Assembly (NCBI RefSeq): GCF_014192575.1
Contig: NZ_JACHYC010000003.1
Location: 620,001-684,000, forward strand
Origin: Variovorax sp. Sphag1AA
GTDB taxonomy: Bacteria > Pseudomonadota > Gammaproteobacteria > Burkholderiales > Burkholderiaceae_C
Reading direction: 5' to 3'
DNA: 64,000 nt
This document shows, one piece after another, positions 34,798 through 43,979 of this stretch. The position numbers and the translations under genes are program-made. Below the pieces are notes generated by a model. It did not search any database, was not told the origin of the DNA, and saw only the letters and a program-made list of their open reading frames with translations. Numbering within the stretch: position 1 is the stretch's first letter; the number at the start of each line of letters is the position of its first letter.

Positions 34798-36006
34798 ATG
34801 GATTTGCGAGAAGGCCGTTTCTCTCCCGTTCGCCGGCAGGCCCTGTGTACTGCACTCGTCCTTTCGATCGGCGCGCTGGGGCTGTCCGCCGCACCGGCGT
34901 ACGCAGCAGGCGACGTGGTCGTCGGCGTGATCCTCCCGCTATCGGGTGCGTTCGCCGACCAAGGGTCCCACTACGAGACGGGCATGCGCCTGTATCAGGA
35001 GCTCAACGGCACCAAGGCGGGCGGCAAGGACGTCAAGCTCGTCGTGAAGGACGACCAGGGTCCGGGCTCGGGTGACCTCGCACGCCGGCTGACCCAGGAA
35101 CTCATCGCACGCGACAAGGCGGAGCTGATCGTCGGCTACAGCTTCACGCCGAACGCGATGGCAGCGGCCAGCATCCTCACGCAGGCGAAGACGCCCGCGA
35201 TCATCGTGAACGCGATGACCTCGGTGCTGACGGAGAAGTCGCCCTACTACACCCGCATCTCCGGCACCATGCCCATGGTTGCCTACACGCAGGGCAAGTG
35301 GGCTGCGGCGCAAGGCAAGAAGACGGCCTATGTGATCGTCTCGGACTACGCACCGGGCATCGATGCCGAAACGTGGTTCATCAAGGGTTTCGAGTCGGGG
35401 GGCGGAAAGGTCGTCGGCAAGGACCGCACGCCGCTCTCCGCGATGGAGTACGGCCCCTACCTGCAGCGCGCCATCGAGGCCAAGCCCGAGGTGGTCTTCG
35501 GCTTCAATCCCGGCGGCGATGTCTCCATCGCATTCGTGAAGCAGGCGGGGACGCGACTGAAGGGCACCGGCATCCAGCTCATGGTCACCGGCGACGTGGT
35601 CGACGACAACCTGCTGCCTGCCATGGGCGACGCCGCTGAGGGCGTGATCTCCGCGTGGCACTACCAGGCCGAGATCGACAACCCGGCCAACAAGACGTTC
35701 CTGAAGGCGTTCCAGGCCAAGCAGGGTGCGGGCAAGCTGCCGAGCTATCGCGTGATGCAGGGCTACGACGCAATGGCGATGGTCTACAAGGCACTGAACA
35801 AGACCGGCGGCACGACGGGCGACGCCTTCATGGAGGCCGTGAAGGGCATGGAGATCGACAGCCCGCGCGGCCCCATCCGCATCGACCCCGCCACGCGCGA
35901 GATCGTCGAGAACATCTACATCCGGCGCGGCGTGATGTCCCAGGGCGTGGCCGTCAACAAGCCGATCGCGACGGTCGAGGCCGTCAAGGACCCGGCGAAG
36001 CAATGA
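34798..36006 (+). CDS. Liv-type ABC transporter substrate-binding protein
   Basis: 402 aa with signal peptide ending at A-Y-A-A-G. The mature part begins V-V-V-G-V-I-L-P-L-S-G-A-F-A-D-Q-G, typical of Peripla_BP_6 receptors for branched-chain amino acids, amides, urea or aromatic acids. The start at 34798 directly precedes the signal peptide; the frame is open far upstream but that part is antisense-like noise. It leads a complete importer (two permeases, two ATPases). Context suggests an aromatic or amide ligand. Confidence 0.92.
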   Translation: MDLREGRFSPVRRQALCTALVLSIGALGLSAAPAYAAGDVVVGVILPLSGAFADQGSHYETGMRLYQELNGTKAGGKDVKLVVKDDQGPGSGDLARRLTQELIARDKAELIVGYSFTPNAMAAASILTQAKTPAIIVNAMTSVLTEKSPYYTRISGTMPMVAYTQGKWAAAQGKKTAYVIVSDYAPGIDAETWFIKGFESGGGKVVGKDRTPLSAMEYGPYLQRAIEAKPEVVFGFNPGGDVSIAFVKQAGTRLKGTGIQLMVTGDVVDDNLLPAMGDAAEGVISAWHYQAEIDNPANKTFLKAFQAKQGAGKLPSYRVMQGYDAMAMVYKALNKTGGTTGDAFMEAVKGMEIDSPRGPIRIDPATREIVENIYIRRGVMSQGVAVNKPIATVEAVKDPAKQ

Positions 36007-36872
36007 ACGTCCAGGGATTCTTGACGGTCCTCATCGAAGGGCTGGCCTATGGAATGCTGCTGTTCCTGTTTTCCATCGGCCTGTCGATCACGCTCGGGTT
36101 GATGCGCTTCATCAATCTGGCGCACGGCGCCTTCGCGATGTGCGGCGGCTACCTGATGGTGGTCTTGACGGGCCTGATGGGAATCCCCTTCCTGCTGGCG
36201 CTGCCGGCGGCGTTCGTCGTCACGGGGTTGATCGGGGCTGCACTCGAACGGACCTTGATCACGCACCTCTACCGCAAGCCGGAACTGCAGCAGGTGCTCT
36301 TCTCCATCGGGCTGGCCTTCGTCGCCGGGGCCATCGCCAACATCGTCTTCGGTCCGCAGCAGCAACCCATTCCGCTGCCGGCGTGGGCCTCCGCGAAAGT
36401 CGAGCTCCTCGGCACATGGACCACCGGCTACCGGATCTTCGTCATGGTCTGCGGCGTGGTGGCACTCGGCGTGCTGGTGACGCTGTTCCAGCGCACGCTC
36501 TTCGGGGCGCGCGTGCGTGCAGCGGTGGATCTGCGCGGCACGGCCGAAAGCATCGGCATCAACGTCAAGCGGCTCTTTGCCATGACCTTCGCACTGGGCG
36601 CTGCGTTCGCGGGTCTGGGCGGTGCGCTAGCGGTCGGCTTCCTCGGGCTCGATCCGAGCTTTCCCTTGAAGTACCTCGTGATCGTGCTGATGGTGGTTGC
36701 CATCGGCGGGCCGGGCTCGATCCTCGGGTTGTTCGCAGCGGCACTGTTCCTCGGCGCGGTCGACGCCCTCTTCAAGTACTACGTGCCGGCCACCGGCAGC
36801 TTCGTGATCTATGCGCTCCTAGTGCTGACCATGGTCTTCATGCCGCGCGGCCTGAAACGGAGGACCGCATGA
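36003..36872 (+). CDS. Branched-chain-type ABC transporter permease (LivH-like)
   Basis: 289 aa, strongly hydrophobic with about eight membrane segments. G-L-S-I-T-L-G-L-M-R-F-I-N-L-A-H-G-A-F is the LivH signature near the N-terminus. It overlaps the receptor gene by 4 bp (ATGA) and the next permease by 4 bp, so the importer genes are tightly coupled. It forms half of the membrane channel. Confidence 0.93.
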   Translation: MNVQGFLTVLIEGLAYGMLLFLFSIGLSITLGLMRFINLAHGAFAMCGGYLMVVLTGLMGIPFLLALPAAFVVTGLIGAALERTLITHLYRKPELQQVLFSIGLAFVAGAIANIVFGPQQQPIPLPAWASAKVELLGTWTTGYRIFVMVCGVVALGVLVTLFQRTLFGARVRAAVDLRGTAESIGINVKRLFAMTFALGAAFAGLGGALAVGFLGLDPSFPLKYLVIVLMVVAIGGPGSILGLFAAALFLGAVDALFKYYVPATGSFVIYALLVLTMVFMPRGLKRRTA

Positions 36873-37819
36873 ACCGGACCCTCGACATCCGAATCAGCCT
36901 GCCGATCCTGCTCCTGGTTGCGGCGGGCTGCTACTTCCTCCTGCCCGACTACCTCGGCTTGCTGCGCACGATCTTCATCGCCGCCATCTTTGCGCTCTCC
37001 TACGACCTGCTCCAGGGTTACGCGGGGATCGTCTCGCTCGGGCATGCCGTCTTCTTCGGACTGGGTGCCTACACCGTCGCCGTCCTCGGCGGCCACGGCG
37101 TGACCGAACCGCTGCTGACGCTGGTCGCGGCCATGGTCGTTGCGAGCATCGCTGCAGGCATCCTGGTGCCCATCGTGGTGGTCGGTAACGATTTCAACCG
37201 CCTGCTGGTCACGCTGGGCGTGGGCTTCCTCTTCTACGAGGCCGCCAATCAGGCGCATGACCTGACCGGTGGCGCCGACGGTCTCTCGTCGTTCACCGTC
37301 GGCCCGATCGCCGGACTCTTCGCGTTCGACTTCCAGGGCCACGTGGCCTTCTTCTACACGCTGGCGGGCCTGGTCGTCGCCTACCTGATCGTCTGGCGCG
37401 TATCCACCTCGCCCTTCGGCCTGGCGTTGCGTGGCCTTCGCGAGAACACCGCACGCATGCATGCAGTGGGCGCGAGCGTCGGGCGGCATCGTGCGCTGGC
37501 TTATGTGCTGTCCGGCGCGCTGGCAGGCATGGCGGGCGCGATGCTCGGGCAGACCAGCAACTTCGCATCGCTCGACATGCTCGGCTTCGAGCGCTCGGCC
37601 GACGTGATGATGATGACCGCGCTCGGTGGCACCGGCAGCATTGCGGGCGTCATCCTCGGTGCGTCGCTGTTCACCGGGCTGAAGGACATCCTCTCCTCCG
37701 TCAGCCCCAAGTACTGGCAGCTTGGTGTCGGGCTGGTCCTGATGGCGTCGGTGTTCGTGCTGCCGCGCGGTCTTGCGGGCTTGACCGGAATGCTCTGCCG
37801 CCTGTGGAGAAAGAAATGA
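36869..37819 (+). CDS. Branched-chain-type ABC transporter permease (LivM-like)
   Basis: 316 aa, about ten hydrophobic segments. Y-D-L-L-Q-G-Y-A-G-I-V-S-L-G-H-A-V-F-F-G-L-G is the LivM signature, and G-L-A-L-R-G-L-R-E-N-T-A-R lies in the cytoplasmic coupling loop. It pairs with the LivH-like permease and overlaps its neighbours by ATGA on both sides. Confidence 0.93.
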   Translation: MNRTLDIRISLPILLLVAAGCYFLLPDYLGLLRTIFIAAIFALSYDLLQGYAGIVSLGHAVFFGLGAYTVAVLGGHGVTEPLLTLVAAMVVASIAAGILVPIVVVGNDFNRLLVTLGVGFLFYEAANQAHDLTGGADGLSSFTVGPIAGLFAFDFQGHVAFFYTLAGLVVAYLIVWRVSTSPFGLALRGLRENTARMHAVGASVGRHRALAYVLSGALAGMAGAMLGQTSNFASLDMLGFERSADVMMMTALGGTGSIAGVILGASLFTGLKDILSSVSPKYWQLGVGLVLMASVFVLPRGLAGLTGMLCRLWRKK

Positions 37820-38583
37820 CGGGCAGCCACGCCATCGAGACGCAGAGTCTCACGCTGCGATACGGCAACTTCACGGCGGTGGACGCGGTGTCCCTGAAAG
37901 TGCCCAACGGCGCGCGCCACGCGATCATCGGACCGAACGGTGCTGGCAAGACCTCTTTCGTCTCCGCGCTGACGGGCTCGGTGCGCGCCACCAGCGGCGG
38001 CGTGCTGCTCGGTGGGCAGGATGTCAGCCGACTCTCGCAGGCACAGCGCGTGCGTCAGGGACTTGCTCGTACGTTCCAGATCAACCAGCTCTTCACCGGG
38101 CTCACGGTGCTGCAGAACATCCAGATGGCGCTCATCGAACAGGAAGGTCTCTCGCAGGTCTTCTGGCGCGCCATCCCGTCTCGCGGACACCTTGCGGACG
38201 AGGCGCGCGCACTGCTCGCTCTGGTGCAACTGGAGTCCTTCGAGAGCACACCCGTGGCATCGCTCGCCTACGGCCAGCGCCGGTTGGTCGAGATCGCGAT
38301 CGCCCTGGCGACCCGTCCCAAGGTGCTGATCCTCGACGAACCGGCGGCGGGTGTGCCGGCCGCCCAGAGCGAGCTGATCTTCGAGCGCATCAGCGCGCTG
38401 CCGAAGGACATGACCCTGCTCTTCATCGAGCACGACATGAACCTGGTGTTCCGATTTGCAGAGAGGATCTCGGTGCTGGTCTCCGGCAGCCTCATGACCG
38501 AGGGGACGCCGGCGGAGATTCGCGCCGACGATCGCGTGCGCGAGGTCTACCTGGGACGACGAGGTCACCATGCCCTTGCTTGA
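37816..38583 (+). CDS. ABC transporter ATP-binding protein (LivG-like)
   Basis: 255 aa. Walker A is G-P-N-G-A-G-K-T and Walker B V-L-I-L-D-E-P. The signature reads L-A-Y-G-Q-R-R as in LivG proteins. ATG at 37816 overlaps the permease stop (ATGA) and has GGAGA 6 nt upstream; an in-frame GTG at 37804 is less likely. It energises import with the LivF-like partner. Confidence 0.93.
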   Translation: MTGSHAIETQSLTLRYGNFTAVDAVSLKVPNGARHAIIGPNGAGKTSFVSALTGSVRATSGGVLLGGQDVSRLSQAQRVRQGLARTFQINQLFTGLTVLQNIQMALIEQEGLSQVFWRAIPSRGHLADEARALLALVQLESFESTPVASLAYGQRRLVEIAIALATRPKVLILDEPAAGVPAAQSELIFERISALPKDMTLLFIEHDMNLVFRFAERISVLVSGSLMTEGTPAEIRADDRVREVYLGRRGHHALA

Positions 38584-39265
38584 GATCCACAACCTGACCG
38601 CCGGCTACGGCGATGCCGTCGTCATCGACGGCCTGTCGCTGTCGCTCGACGAAAACAAGGGCCTCGCCGTTCTCGGCCGCAATGGCGTGGGCAAGACGAC
38701 GCTCATGCTCAGCCTGATCGGCCACACGCGCCACTTCGGCGGACGCATCCTCTGGCGGGGCGAGGACATCTCCTCGCAGCCTACGGTCGTGCGCTCGCGC
38801 CTGGGCATCGGCTGGGTGCCACAGGAGCGCAACATCTTCCCGTCGCTGACGGTGGAAGAAAACCTGCGCGTGGCCGCGGCGCCCGGGCGCTACGACCTGG
38901 ACAAGGTCTACGGCCTCTTCCCGCGTTTGTGCGAACGCCGGCGCAACATGGGCGACAAGCTCTCCGGTGGCGAGCAGCAGATGCTCGCGATCGGTCGAAC
39001 GCTGATGACCAATCCGCGCCTGTTGCTGCTGGACGAGCCCTTCGAGGGGCTTGCGCCGGTGATCGTCGAGGAACTCGAAGCCACGATCGGCCGTTTGCGT
39101 CGCGAAGAAGGTTTCGCGACCATCATCGTGGAGCAGCGCGCCGAGGACGCCCTGCGGCTGAGCGACGACGCGATCGTGCTCGATCGCGGCCGCATCGTCG
39201 AATCGGGTCCGGCGACGCACCTGCTCGACGACATTTCCGCGGTCCAGAAATGGATCGCCGTCTGA
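38570..39265 (+). CDS. ABC transporter ATP-binding protein (LivF-like)
   Basis: 231 aa. Walker A is G-R-N-G-V-G-K-T-T, signature L-S-G-G-E-Q-Q, Walker B L-L-L-L-D-E-P, with the LivF block G-L-A-P-V-I-V. It overlaps the LivG-like gene by 14 bp. It completes the five-gene importer. Confidence 0.93.
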   Translation: MPLLEIHNLTAGYGDAVVIDGLSLSLDENKGLAVLGRNGVGKTTLMLSLIGHTRHFGGRILWRGEDISSQPTVVRSRLGIGWVPQERNIFPSLTVEENLRVAAAPGRYDLDKVYGLFPRLCERRRNMGDKLSGGEQQMLAIGRTLMTNPRLLLLDEPFEGLAPVIVEELEATIGRLRREEGFATIIVEQRAEDALRLSDDAIVLDRGRIVESGPATHLLDDISAVQKWIAV

Positions 39266-39277
39266 GGAATACACATC

Positions 39278-40123
39278 ATGAAACCTGAACTGAACCCGTC
39301 ATCCCGTGACTCGGGCCCGTCGATCTTCCAGGACACGATCGCCGAGATGACCTACCCGGAGGTCGAAGCAGCCATCGAGCGCGGCGCGGTCGCACTCTGG
39401 AGCATGGGCGTCATCGAACAGCACGGTCCGCACCTGCCGACCGCCACCGATGTCTACATTCCCAGCGCCCGGCTGCGCGCCGTCAAGCGCCTGCTGGCCG
39501 CGCAAGGCATCGAGTCGATCATCATTCCGCCGTTCTACTGGGGCGTGAACTTCGTCTCCGCGAGCTTTCCTGCCTCGATCAAGGTGCGGGCGGAAGTCAT
39601 GATCGAACTGGTGGTCGACGTCATCAAGAGCCTGGCCGGCGATGGTGTCCGGCGAGTCTTCTGCATCTCCGGCCACAACGACCGTGCCCACAACGAGGCG
39701 ATCTTCCAGGCCATGTGCAAGGGCTCGGCCGAATCCGAAGCACAGGCCTGCTTCATCTGCGAGGAAGCCATCGTGCGGCGACTGGGTATCGATCCGGCGG
39801 ACCCCGCGGTCATGCCGTTCAGCGTGCCGCCAGAGCAGCCGCCCGGCCCCTTCCTCGACATCCACGCCGGCGACTGGGAGACTTCCGTGATGCTGGCCTT
39901 CAATCCGGACACCGTGCGCCAGGAGAAGCTGCACGACCTCGCGCCGACCAATCTTGGCCCGGACGACCTTGCCGAGTGGCGCAAGGGCTTCGAGGTTTCG
40001 CGCCGCGTGACGCCGAACGGCTACTTCGGCGATCCCGCCGCTGCCACGGCCGAACGGGGACGCACATCGATCGAACGCGAGGCAGAGGCCATCGTGCAGG
40101 GACTGGTGCGCCGCCTGGCCTGA
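39278..40123 (+). CDS. Creatininase family amidohydrolase
   Basis: 281 aa. Metal-binding residues of the family are visible: E47, H49, H52 and D58 in V-I-E-Q-H-G-P-H-L-P-T-A-T-D, a G-H-N-D block (S-G-H-N-D-R-A-H) and E in G-D-W-E-T-S. The family hydrolyses cyclic or formamide C-N bonds (creatinine, mycofactocin precursor, formamidopyrimidine). Twelve bp after the importer genes and 35 bp before pobA, it is probably a second hydrolytic step, for example opening a cyclic amide. The substrate is unknown. Confidence 0.85.
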   Translation: MKPELNPSSRDSGPSIFQDTIAEMTYPEVEAAIERGAVALWSMGVIEQHGPHLPTATDVYIPSARLRAVKRLLAAQGIESIIIPPFYWGVNFVSASFPASIKVRAEVMIELVVDVIKSLAGDGVRRVFCISGHNDRAHNEAIFQAMCKGSAESEAQACFICEEAIVRRLGIDPADPAVMPFSVPPEQPPGPFLDIHAGDWETSVMLAFNPDTVRQEKLHDLAPTNLGPDDLAEWRKGFEVSRRVTPNGYFGDPAAATAERGRTSIEREAEAIVQGLVRRLA

Positions 40124-40158
40124 CCCGACACCAACGAACACAACCGAGAGAAATGAAG

Positions 40159-41334
40159 ATGAAGACACAAGTCGCCATCATTGGCGCCGGCCCGGCAGGC
40201 CTCTTCCTGGCCCATCTGCTGAAGCGGCATGGCATCGAGTCCGTGGTCCTCGAATCCCGCAGCCGCGCCTACGTCGAAGCGCGCGTGCGCGCCGGCGTGC
40301 TCGAAGCGGGAACGATCGACACACTGAACAACCTGGGGTTGGGCGAACGGATGATGCGCGAGGGCCTCGTCGACAACGGCCTGGACATGCGCTTCCGCGG
40401 ACGCACCATCCACCTCGACCTGCCCGGCCTGACCGGCCGCAGCGTGAAGATCTACGGACAGCAGGAGGTCGTCAAGGACCTCATCGGCGCCCGGGTGGCC
40501 GAAGGCGATCCGCTGATCTTCGAAGCCGAAGTCGTTCGCATCGAAGGCCCCGACACCGCATCGCCGCGCGTGCACTACACGCACGAAGGCGTCGACAAGA
40601 CGCTGGACTGCACCTTCGTCGTCGGATGCGACGGCTTCCACGGCATCGCCCGCGCGGCGGTGCCGGAAGGCGTGATCACCACCTACACCCGGAACTACGA
40701 CTTCGCATGGCTCGGGATACTGGTCAAGGCGCCGCCGATCCCCGACATGACCTACACGAACCACGACCGCGGCTTCGCGCTGTGCAGCCGGCGGTCGATG
40801 AGCATCTCGCGGCTGTACCTGCAAGTGCCCGCCACGGACCGGCCCGAGAACTGGTCCGATGCGCAGATCTGGGACGAACTGCATACCCGCATGTTCGACA
40901 CCGATCGCACCGAGGTGCAGGAAGGCGAAATCTTCCAGCGCGACATGGCCCAGTTGCGCGCCTTCATCGCCAGCCCGATGCAGTACGGCAACCTGTTCCT
41001 GGCCGGCGATGCGGTGCACATCGTTCCGCCGACCGGTGCCAAGGGCATGAACATGGCCGTCGCGGATGCACGCGTGCTCGCTCGTGGCATGGCGGCGTAT
41101 TTCTCCGGCGGATCGCGCGCGGGGCTCGATCGCTACAGCGAAGAATGCGGATTGCGCGTCTGGAAGACGATCCGCTATTCGTCGTACATGACGGGTCTGC
41201 TGCATCGCTTCGAAGAGCATTCGCCCTTTGACCGCGGCATGCAGCTGACCGAACTGGAATTCATCTCGCAGTCCGAAGCGGCGCAGCGAACAATCGCCGA
41301 GCAGTACGTGAAGCTCTCCAACGTCGCGGATTGA
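40159..41334 (+). CDS. pobA: 4-hydroxybenzoate 3-monooxygenase
   Basis: 391 aa, same length as known PHBH. FAD motif G-A-G-P-A-G (9-14) and second FAD motif G-D-A-V-H-I-V-P-P-T-G-A-K-G. The substrate-binding residues of PHBH have counterparts at Y199, S210, R212, Y220 and Y383, so 4-hydroxybenzoate or a close analogue is expected, giving protocatechuate with NAD(P)H and O2. ATG at 40159 has GAGAG at good spacing; an ATG two codons earlier is too close to it. No AraC-type PobR is adjacent. The product feeds the neighbouring ring-cleavage genes. Confidence 0.9.
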   Translation: MKTQVAIIGAGPAGLFLAHLLKRHGIESVVLESRSRAYVEARVRAGVLEAGTIDTLNNLGLGERMMREGLVDNGLDMRFRGRTIHLDLPGLTGRSVKIYGQQEVVKDLIGARVAEGDPLIFEAEVVRIEGPDTASPRVHYTHEGVDKTLDCTFVVGCDGFHGIARAAVPEGVITTYTRNYDFAWLGILVKAPPIPDMTYTNHDRGFALCSRRSMSISRLYLQVPATDRPENWSDAQIWDELHTRMFDTDRTEVQEGEIFQRDMAQLRAFIASPMQYGNLFLAGDAVHIVPPTGAKGMNMAVADARVLARGMAAYFSGGSRAGLDRYSEECGLRVWKTIRYSSYMTGLLHRFEEHSPFDRGMQLTELEFISQSEAAQRTIAEQYVKLSNVAD

Positions 41335-41366
41335 ACACTCCCCAGCCTCGCGAATAATGCGGGGCT

Positions 41367-41762
41367 ATGACTTCGCAAACGCTCACCGAAAAGGAAGTGC
41401 GGGACTTTGCCGCCCGCGCAGCGAGCCGAGCGCGCTGCGGCGCGTGCACGCCGCTCTGGCGGCCGGCCTGGGAATCCGTCTCGGGCGCCACGCAGATCAA
41501 CCACTTGTCCAATGTCGGATCGCTGCGCTCCGAGGACGCCGCCGAGAGCCTGGATGAGTACCACCCCAACGGAACCTACATGTGGTCGCCCGATGCGCCG
41601 ATCGCGCTGGGCTGGCATCCGTACAACCAGTGCGCGGTATGGATCTGCAAGGCGTGCGACGGCGCCTTCCTGCGCTACACCGAGTACGGCGGCTACTACC
41701 AGGACGAGCGCATTCGCCCGCTGCTGGCCGACCTGATCGTCGTGCCGGATGCGCACCCATAG
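41367..41762 (+). CDS. Conserved hypothetical protein with two C-x2-C pairs
   Basis: 131 aa. C-G-A-C at about 24-27 and C-K-A-C at about 94-97 could together form a zinc-binding site. Aromatic-rich C-terminal half (Y-T-E-Y-G-G-Y-Y-Q-D-E-R-I-R-P-L). I do not recognise a characterised family. It follows pobA by 32 bp on the same strand and converges on the LysR gene with a 4-bp gap, so it may be the last gene of the operon. Confidence 0.7.
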   Translation: MTSQTLTEKEVRDFAARAASRARCGACTPLWRPAWESVSGATQINHLSNVGSLRSEDAAESLDEYHPNGTYMWSPDAPIALGWHPYNQCAVWICKACDGAFLRYTEYGGYYQDERIRPLLADLIVVPDAHP

Positions 41763-41766
41763 GCGC

Positions 41767-42681
41767 TCAATTCCTGGGCTTCGACGGCACCTCCGCTTCG
41801 AGCTGCGCGCGCATCCAGCGATGCGCCGCGTCCTCGTGATGGCGCCGATGCCAGATCATGTACATCGGTAGCGGCGGACAGGTCACCGGCGGCACGACGC
41901 TCGCGAAATCACGCAAGAGGCCCTGCCCCAGCCGCGCCGGTGCGGTGGCCAGCAACGGACTGCCTCGCAGAAAGGCTGGCAAGCCTGCGAAGCCCGGCAC
42001 CGTCACGGCGAAGCGCCTCTGCACACCGGCCTCTGCGAGCGCCTCGTCCACCGCGAGCATGCGGCGCGGCTCGTAGAGCACGGTGACGTGGTCGGCGGCA
42101 AGGTAGTCGCGCCGGCCCTGCGGCGCTTCGCGCGCGGCGGGGTCGTAGTAGACGCGCCAGCGGTCCTCGAACAGGCGCTTCTGCATCACGTCGCCACCCT
42201 CCGGTGGCCTGGGACTGATCACAAGATGACAACCGCCACCGCGCAGCAGCTCCAGCGTCGGCACGTCCGACGGAATGATGCGCAAGGACACGCCGGGCGC
42301 CAGAGCGCGCAACCGCGCAGCCAATGCAGGCAGCAGCACATCGCGCTGGAAGTCATTCGCGGCGATGGTGAAGGTGGTGCGCCACCGGGCGGGCTCGAAG
42401 CGATCGCCGCGCGCAAACGCCTCCATGTCGGCCAACAACTCGCGCGCCTGGGCAGCCAGCTCACCCGCGCGCGCGGTCGCCACGATCCCGCGACCTGACT
42501 TCACGAACAGCGGATCGCCCGCGATGGCCCGCAGACGCCCCAGTAGATGACTCACGGCCGACTGCGTGACCCCGAGGTGCGCCGCCGCGCCGGTGATCGA
42601 TCCGGCCTCCACCACGGCAACCAGCAGCCGAAGCAACCGGGTGTCCAGGTTGTATTCATCGATTTCGCTCATGCGTTTCAT
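41767..42681 (-). CDS. LysR family regulator of the adjacent LigAB-like genes
   Basis: 304 aa. HTH at about 10-70 (G-S-I-T-G-A-A-A-H-L-G-V-T-Q-S-A-V-S-H-L), followed by a substrate-binding domain. The start is either ATG at 42681 or the one three codons later; neither has a clear ribosome site. It is divergent from the LigA/LigB-like pair with 71 bp between, so local control of those genes is likely. Confidence 0.88.
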   Translation of the reverse strand: MKRMSEIDEYNLDTRLLRLLVAVVEAGSITGAAAHLGVTQSAVSHLLGRLRAIAGDPLFVKSGRGIVATARAGELAAQARELLADMEAFARGDRFEPARWRTTFTIAANDFQRDVLLPALAARLRALAPGVSLRIIPSDVPTLELLRGGGCHLVISPRPPEGGDVMQKRLFEDRWRVYYDPAAREAPQGRRDYLAADHVTVLYEPRRMLAVDEALAEAGVQRRFAVTVPGFAGLPAFLRGSPLLATAPARLGQGLLRDFASVVPPVTCPPLPMYMIWHRRHHEDAAHRWMRAQLEAEVPSKPRN

Positions 42682-42752
42682 GATGACCGATCTGTTTATT
42701 TGTCGCAATCGAAGTCCGACACTGGAGCCGACCCACACACCTGGAGACAGAC

Positions 42753-43094
42753 ATGGAGACACCGATTCCCGGCACCACGCTCTTCGACGGCGAGCAGGCG
42801 AAGAAGGGCTATGCACTCAACAAGATGTGCTTTTCCTTCAACGAGGAAGCCAATCGCAAGGCCTTTCTGGCGGACGAGGAGGCGTACATGCGGCGCTTCG
42901 GCCTGAACGAGCAGCAGGCCGCCGCGATCCGCGCGCGCAACGTGCTGCAACTGATCGAGGCCGGCGGCAACGCCTACTACCTCGCGAAGTTCGCCGGCAT
43001 CTTCAAGCTGGACATGCAGGCCATCGGCGCGCAGCAGACCGGCATGACCAAGGAAGCATTCCAGGCCATGCTGAATGCAGCGGCCCTGCAGTAG
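42753..43094 (+). CDS. LigA-like small subunit of a class III extradiol dioxygenase (second set)
   Basis: 113 aa. G-T-T-L-F-D-G, K-G-Y-A-L-N-K-M-C-F-S-F-N and G-G-N-A-Y-Y-L-A-K match the alpha subunit of protocatechuate 4,5-dioxygenase, but it is about 34 aa shorter than the PmdA in this window. ATG at 42753 follows GGAGACAG. It lies 26 bp before the LigB-like catalytic subunit. The pair may act on protocatechuate, gallate or another catechol acid. Confidence 0.88.
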   Translation: METPIPGTTLFDGEQAKKGYALNKMCFSFNEEANRKAFLADEEAYMRRFGLNEQQAAAIRARNVLQLIEAGGNAYYLAKFAGIFKLDMQAIGAQQTGMTKEAFQAMLNAAALQ

Positions 43095-43120
43095 CAACAA
43101 GCGATCACAGGAGACACATC

Positions 43121-43969
43121 ATGGCAACGATCATCGGCGGGGTTGGAACCTCGCACATTCCGGCCATCGGCGGCGCAATACACAAGGGGCTTCAGAACGA
43201 GCCCTACTGGAAGCCCTTCTTCGACGGCTTTCCGCCCATCCACGACTGGCTGGCCACCGCCCGCCCTGACGTGGTGGTGATGTTCTACAACGATCATGGG
43301 CTGAACTTCTTCCTCGACAAGATTCCCACCTTCGCGATCGGCGCCGCGGCGCAATACACGTCGGCCGATGAGGGCTGGGGTATTCCGACCCAGCCCCCGG
43401 TGCAGGGTTGCCCGGACCTTTCATGGCAGCTGGTCAACACGCTGGTGGAGCGCGAGTTCGACATCGTGAGTTGCCAGGAGATGCTGATCGACCATGCGTG
43501 CACCCTGCCCCTGAAGCTGCTGTGGCCCCAGGCCGGCGACGACTGGCCGGTGCGCATCGTGCCGGTGTGCATCAACACCGTGCAGTTCCCATTGCCCAAG
43601 GCGAGCCGCGCCTATGCGCTGGGCAAGGCCGTCGGCGAGGCAGTGGCCGCGTGGGGTTCGGATCAGCGGGTGTTGATGGTGGCCTCGGGCGGGCTGTCGC
43701 ACCAGCTCGACGGCACGCGCGCGGGCCACATCAACAAAAGCTTCGACCTGCAATTCATGGACAGCCTGCTGACCAACCCGGAGTGGGCGACGCAGTTCTC
43801 GATCCACGACCTGGTCGAGAAGACCGGCACGCAGGGTGTCGAACTGCTGATGTGGCTTGCGATGCGCGGATCGCTGACGGCTGCGGGCCCCTCCGTACGG
43901 AAGGTGCACAGCAACTACCACATACCGATTTCGAATACCGCCACCGCCGTGATGGCTTTGGCGGTCTGA
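43121..43969 (+). CDS. LigB-like catalytic subunit of a class III extradiol dioxygenase (second set)
   Basis: 282 aa. The iron ligands of LigB have counterparts at H12, H59 and E241, and the catalytic base at H194 (G-L-S-H-Q-L). It is clearly divergent from the PmdB in this window, so it may have another ring substrate, such as gallate or a substituted protocatechuate, or act at other concentrations. ATG at 43121 follows AGGAGACACATC. It is controlled with the LigA-like gene by the divergent LysR protein. Confidence 0.88.
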   Translation: MATIIGGVGTSHIPAIGGAIHKGLQNEPYWKPFFDGFPPIHDWLATARPDVVVMFYNDHGLNFFLDKIPTFAIGAAAQYTSADEGWGIPTQPPVQGCPDLSWQLVNTLVEREFDIVSCQEMLIDHACTLPLKLLWPQAGDDWPVRIVPVCINTVQFPLPKASRAYALGKAVGEAVAAWGSDQRVLMVASGGLSHQLDGTRAGHINKSFDLQFMDSLLTNPEWATQFSIHDLVEKTGTQGVELLMWLAMRGSLTAAGPSVRKVHSNYHIPISNTATAVMALAV

Positions 43970-43979
43970 GGGAGCGTCC

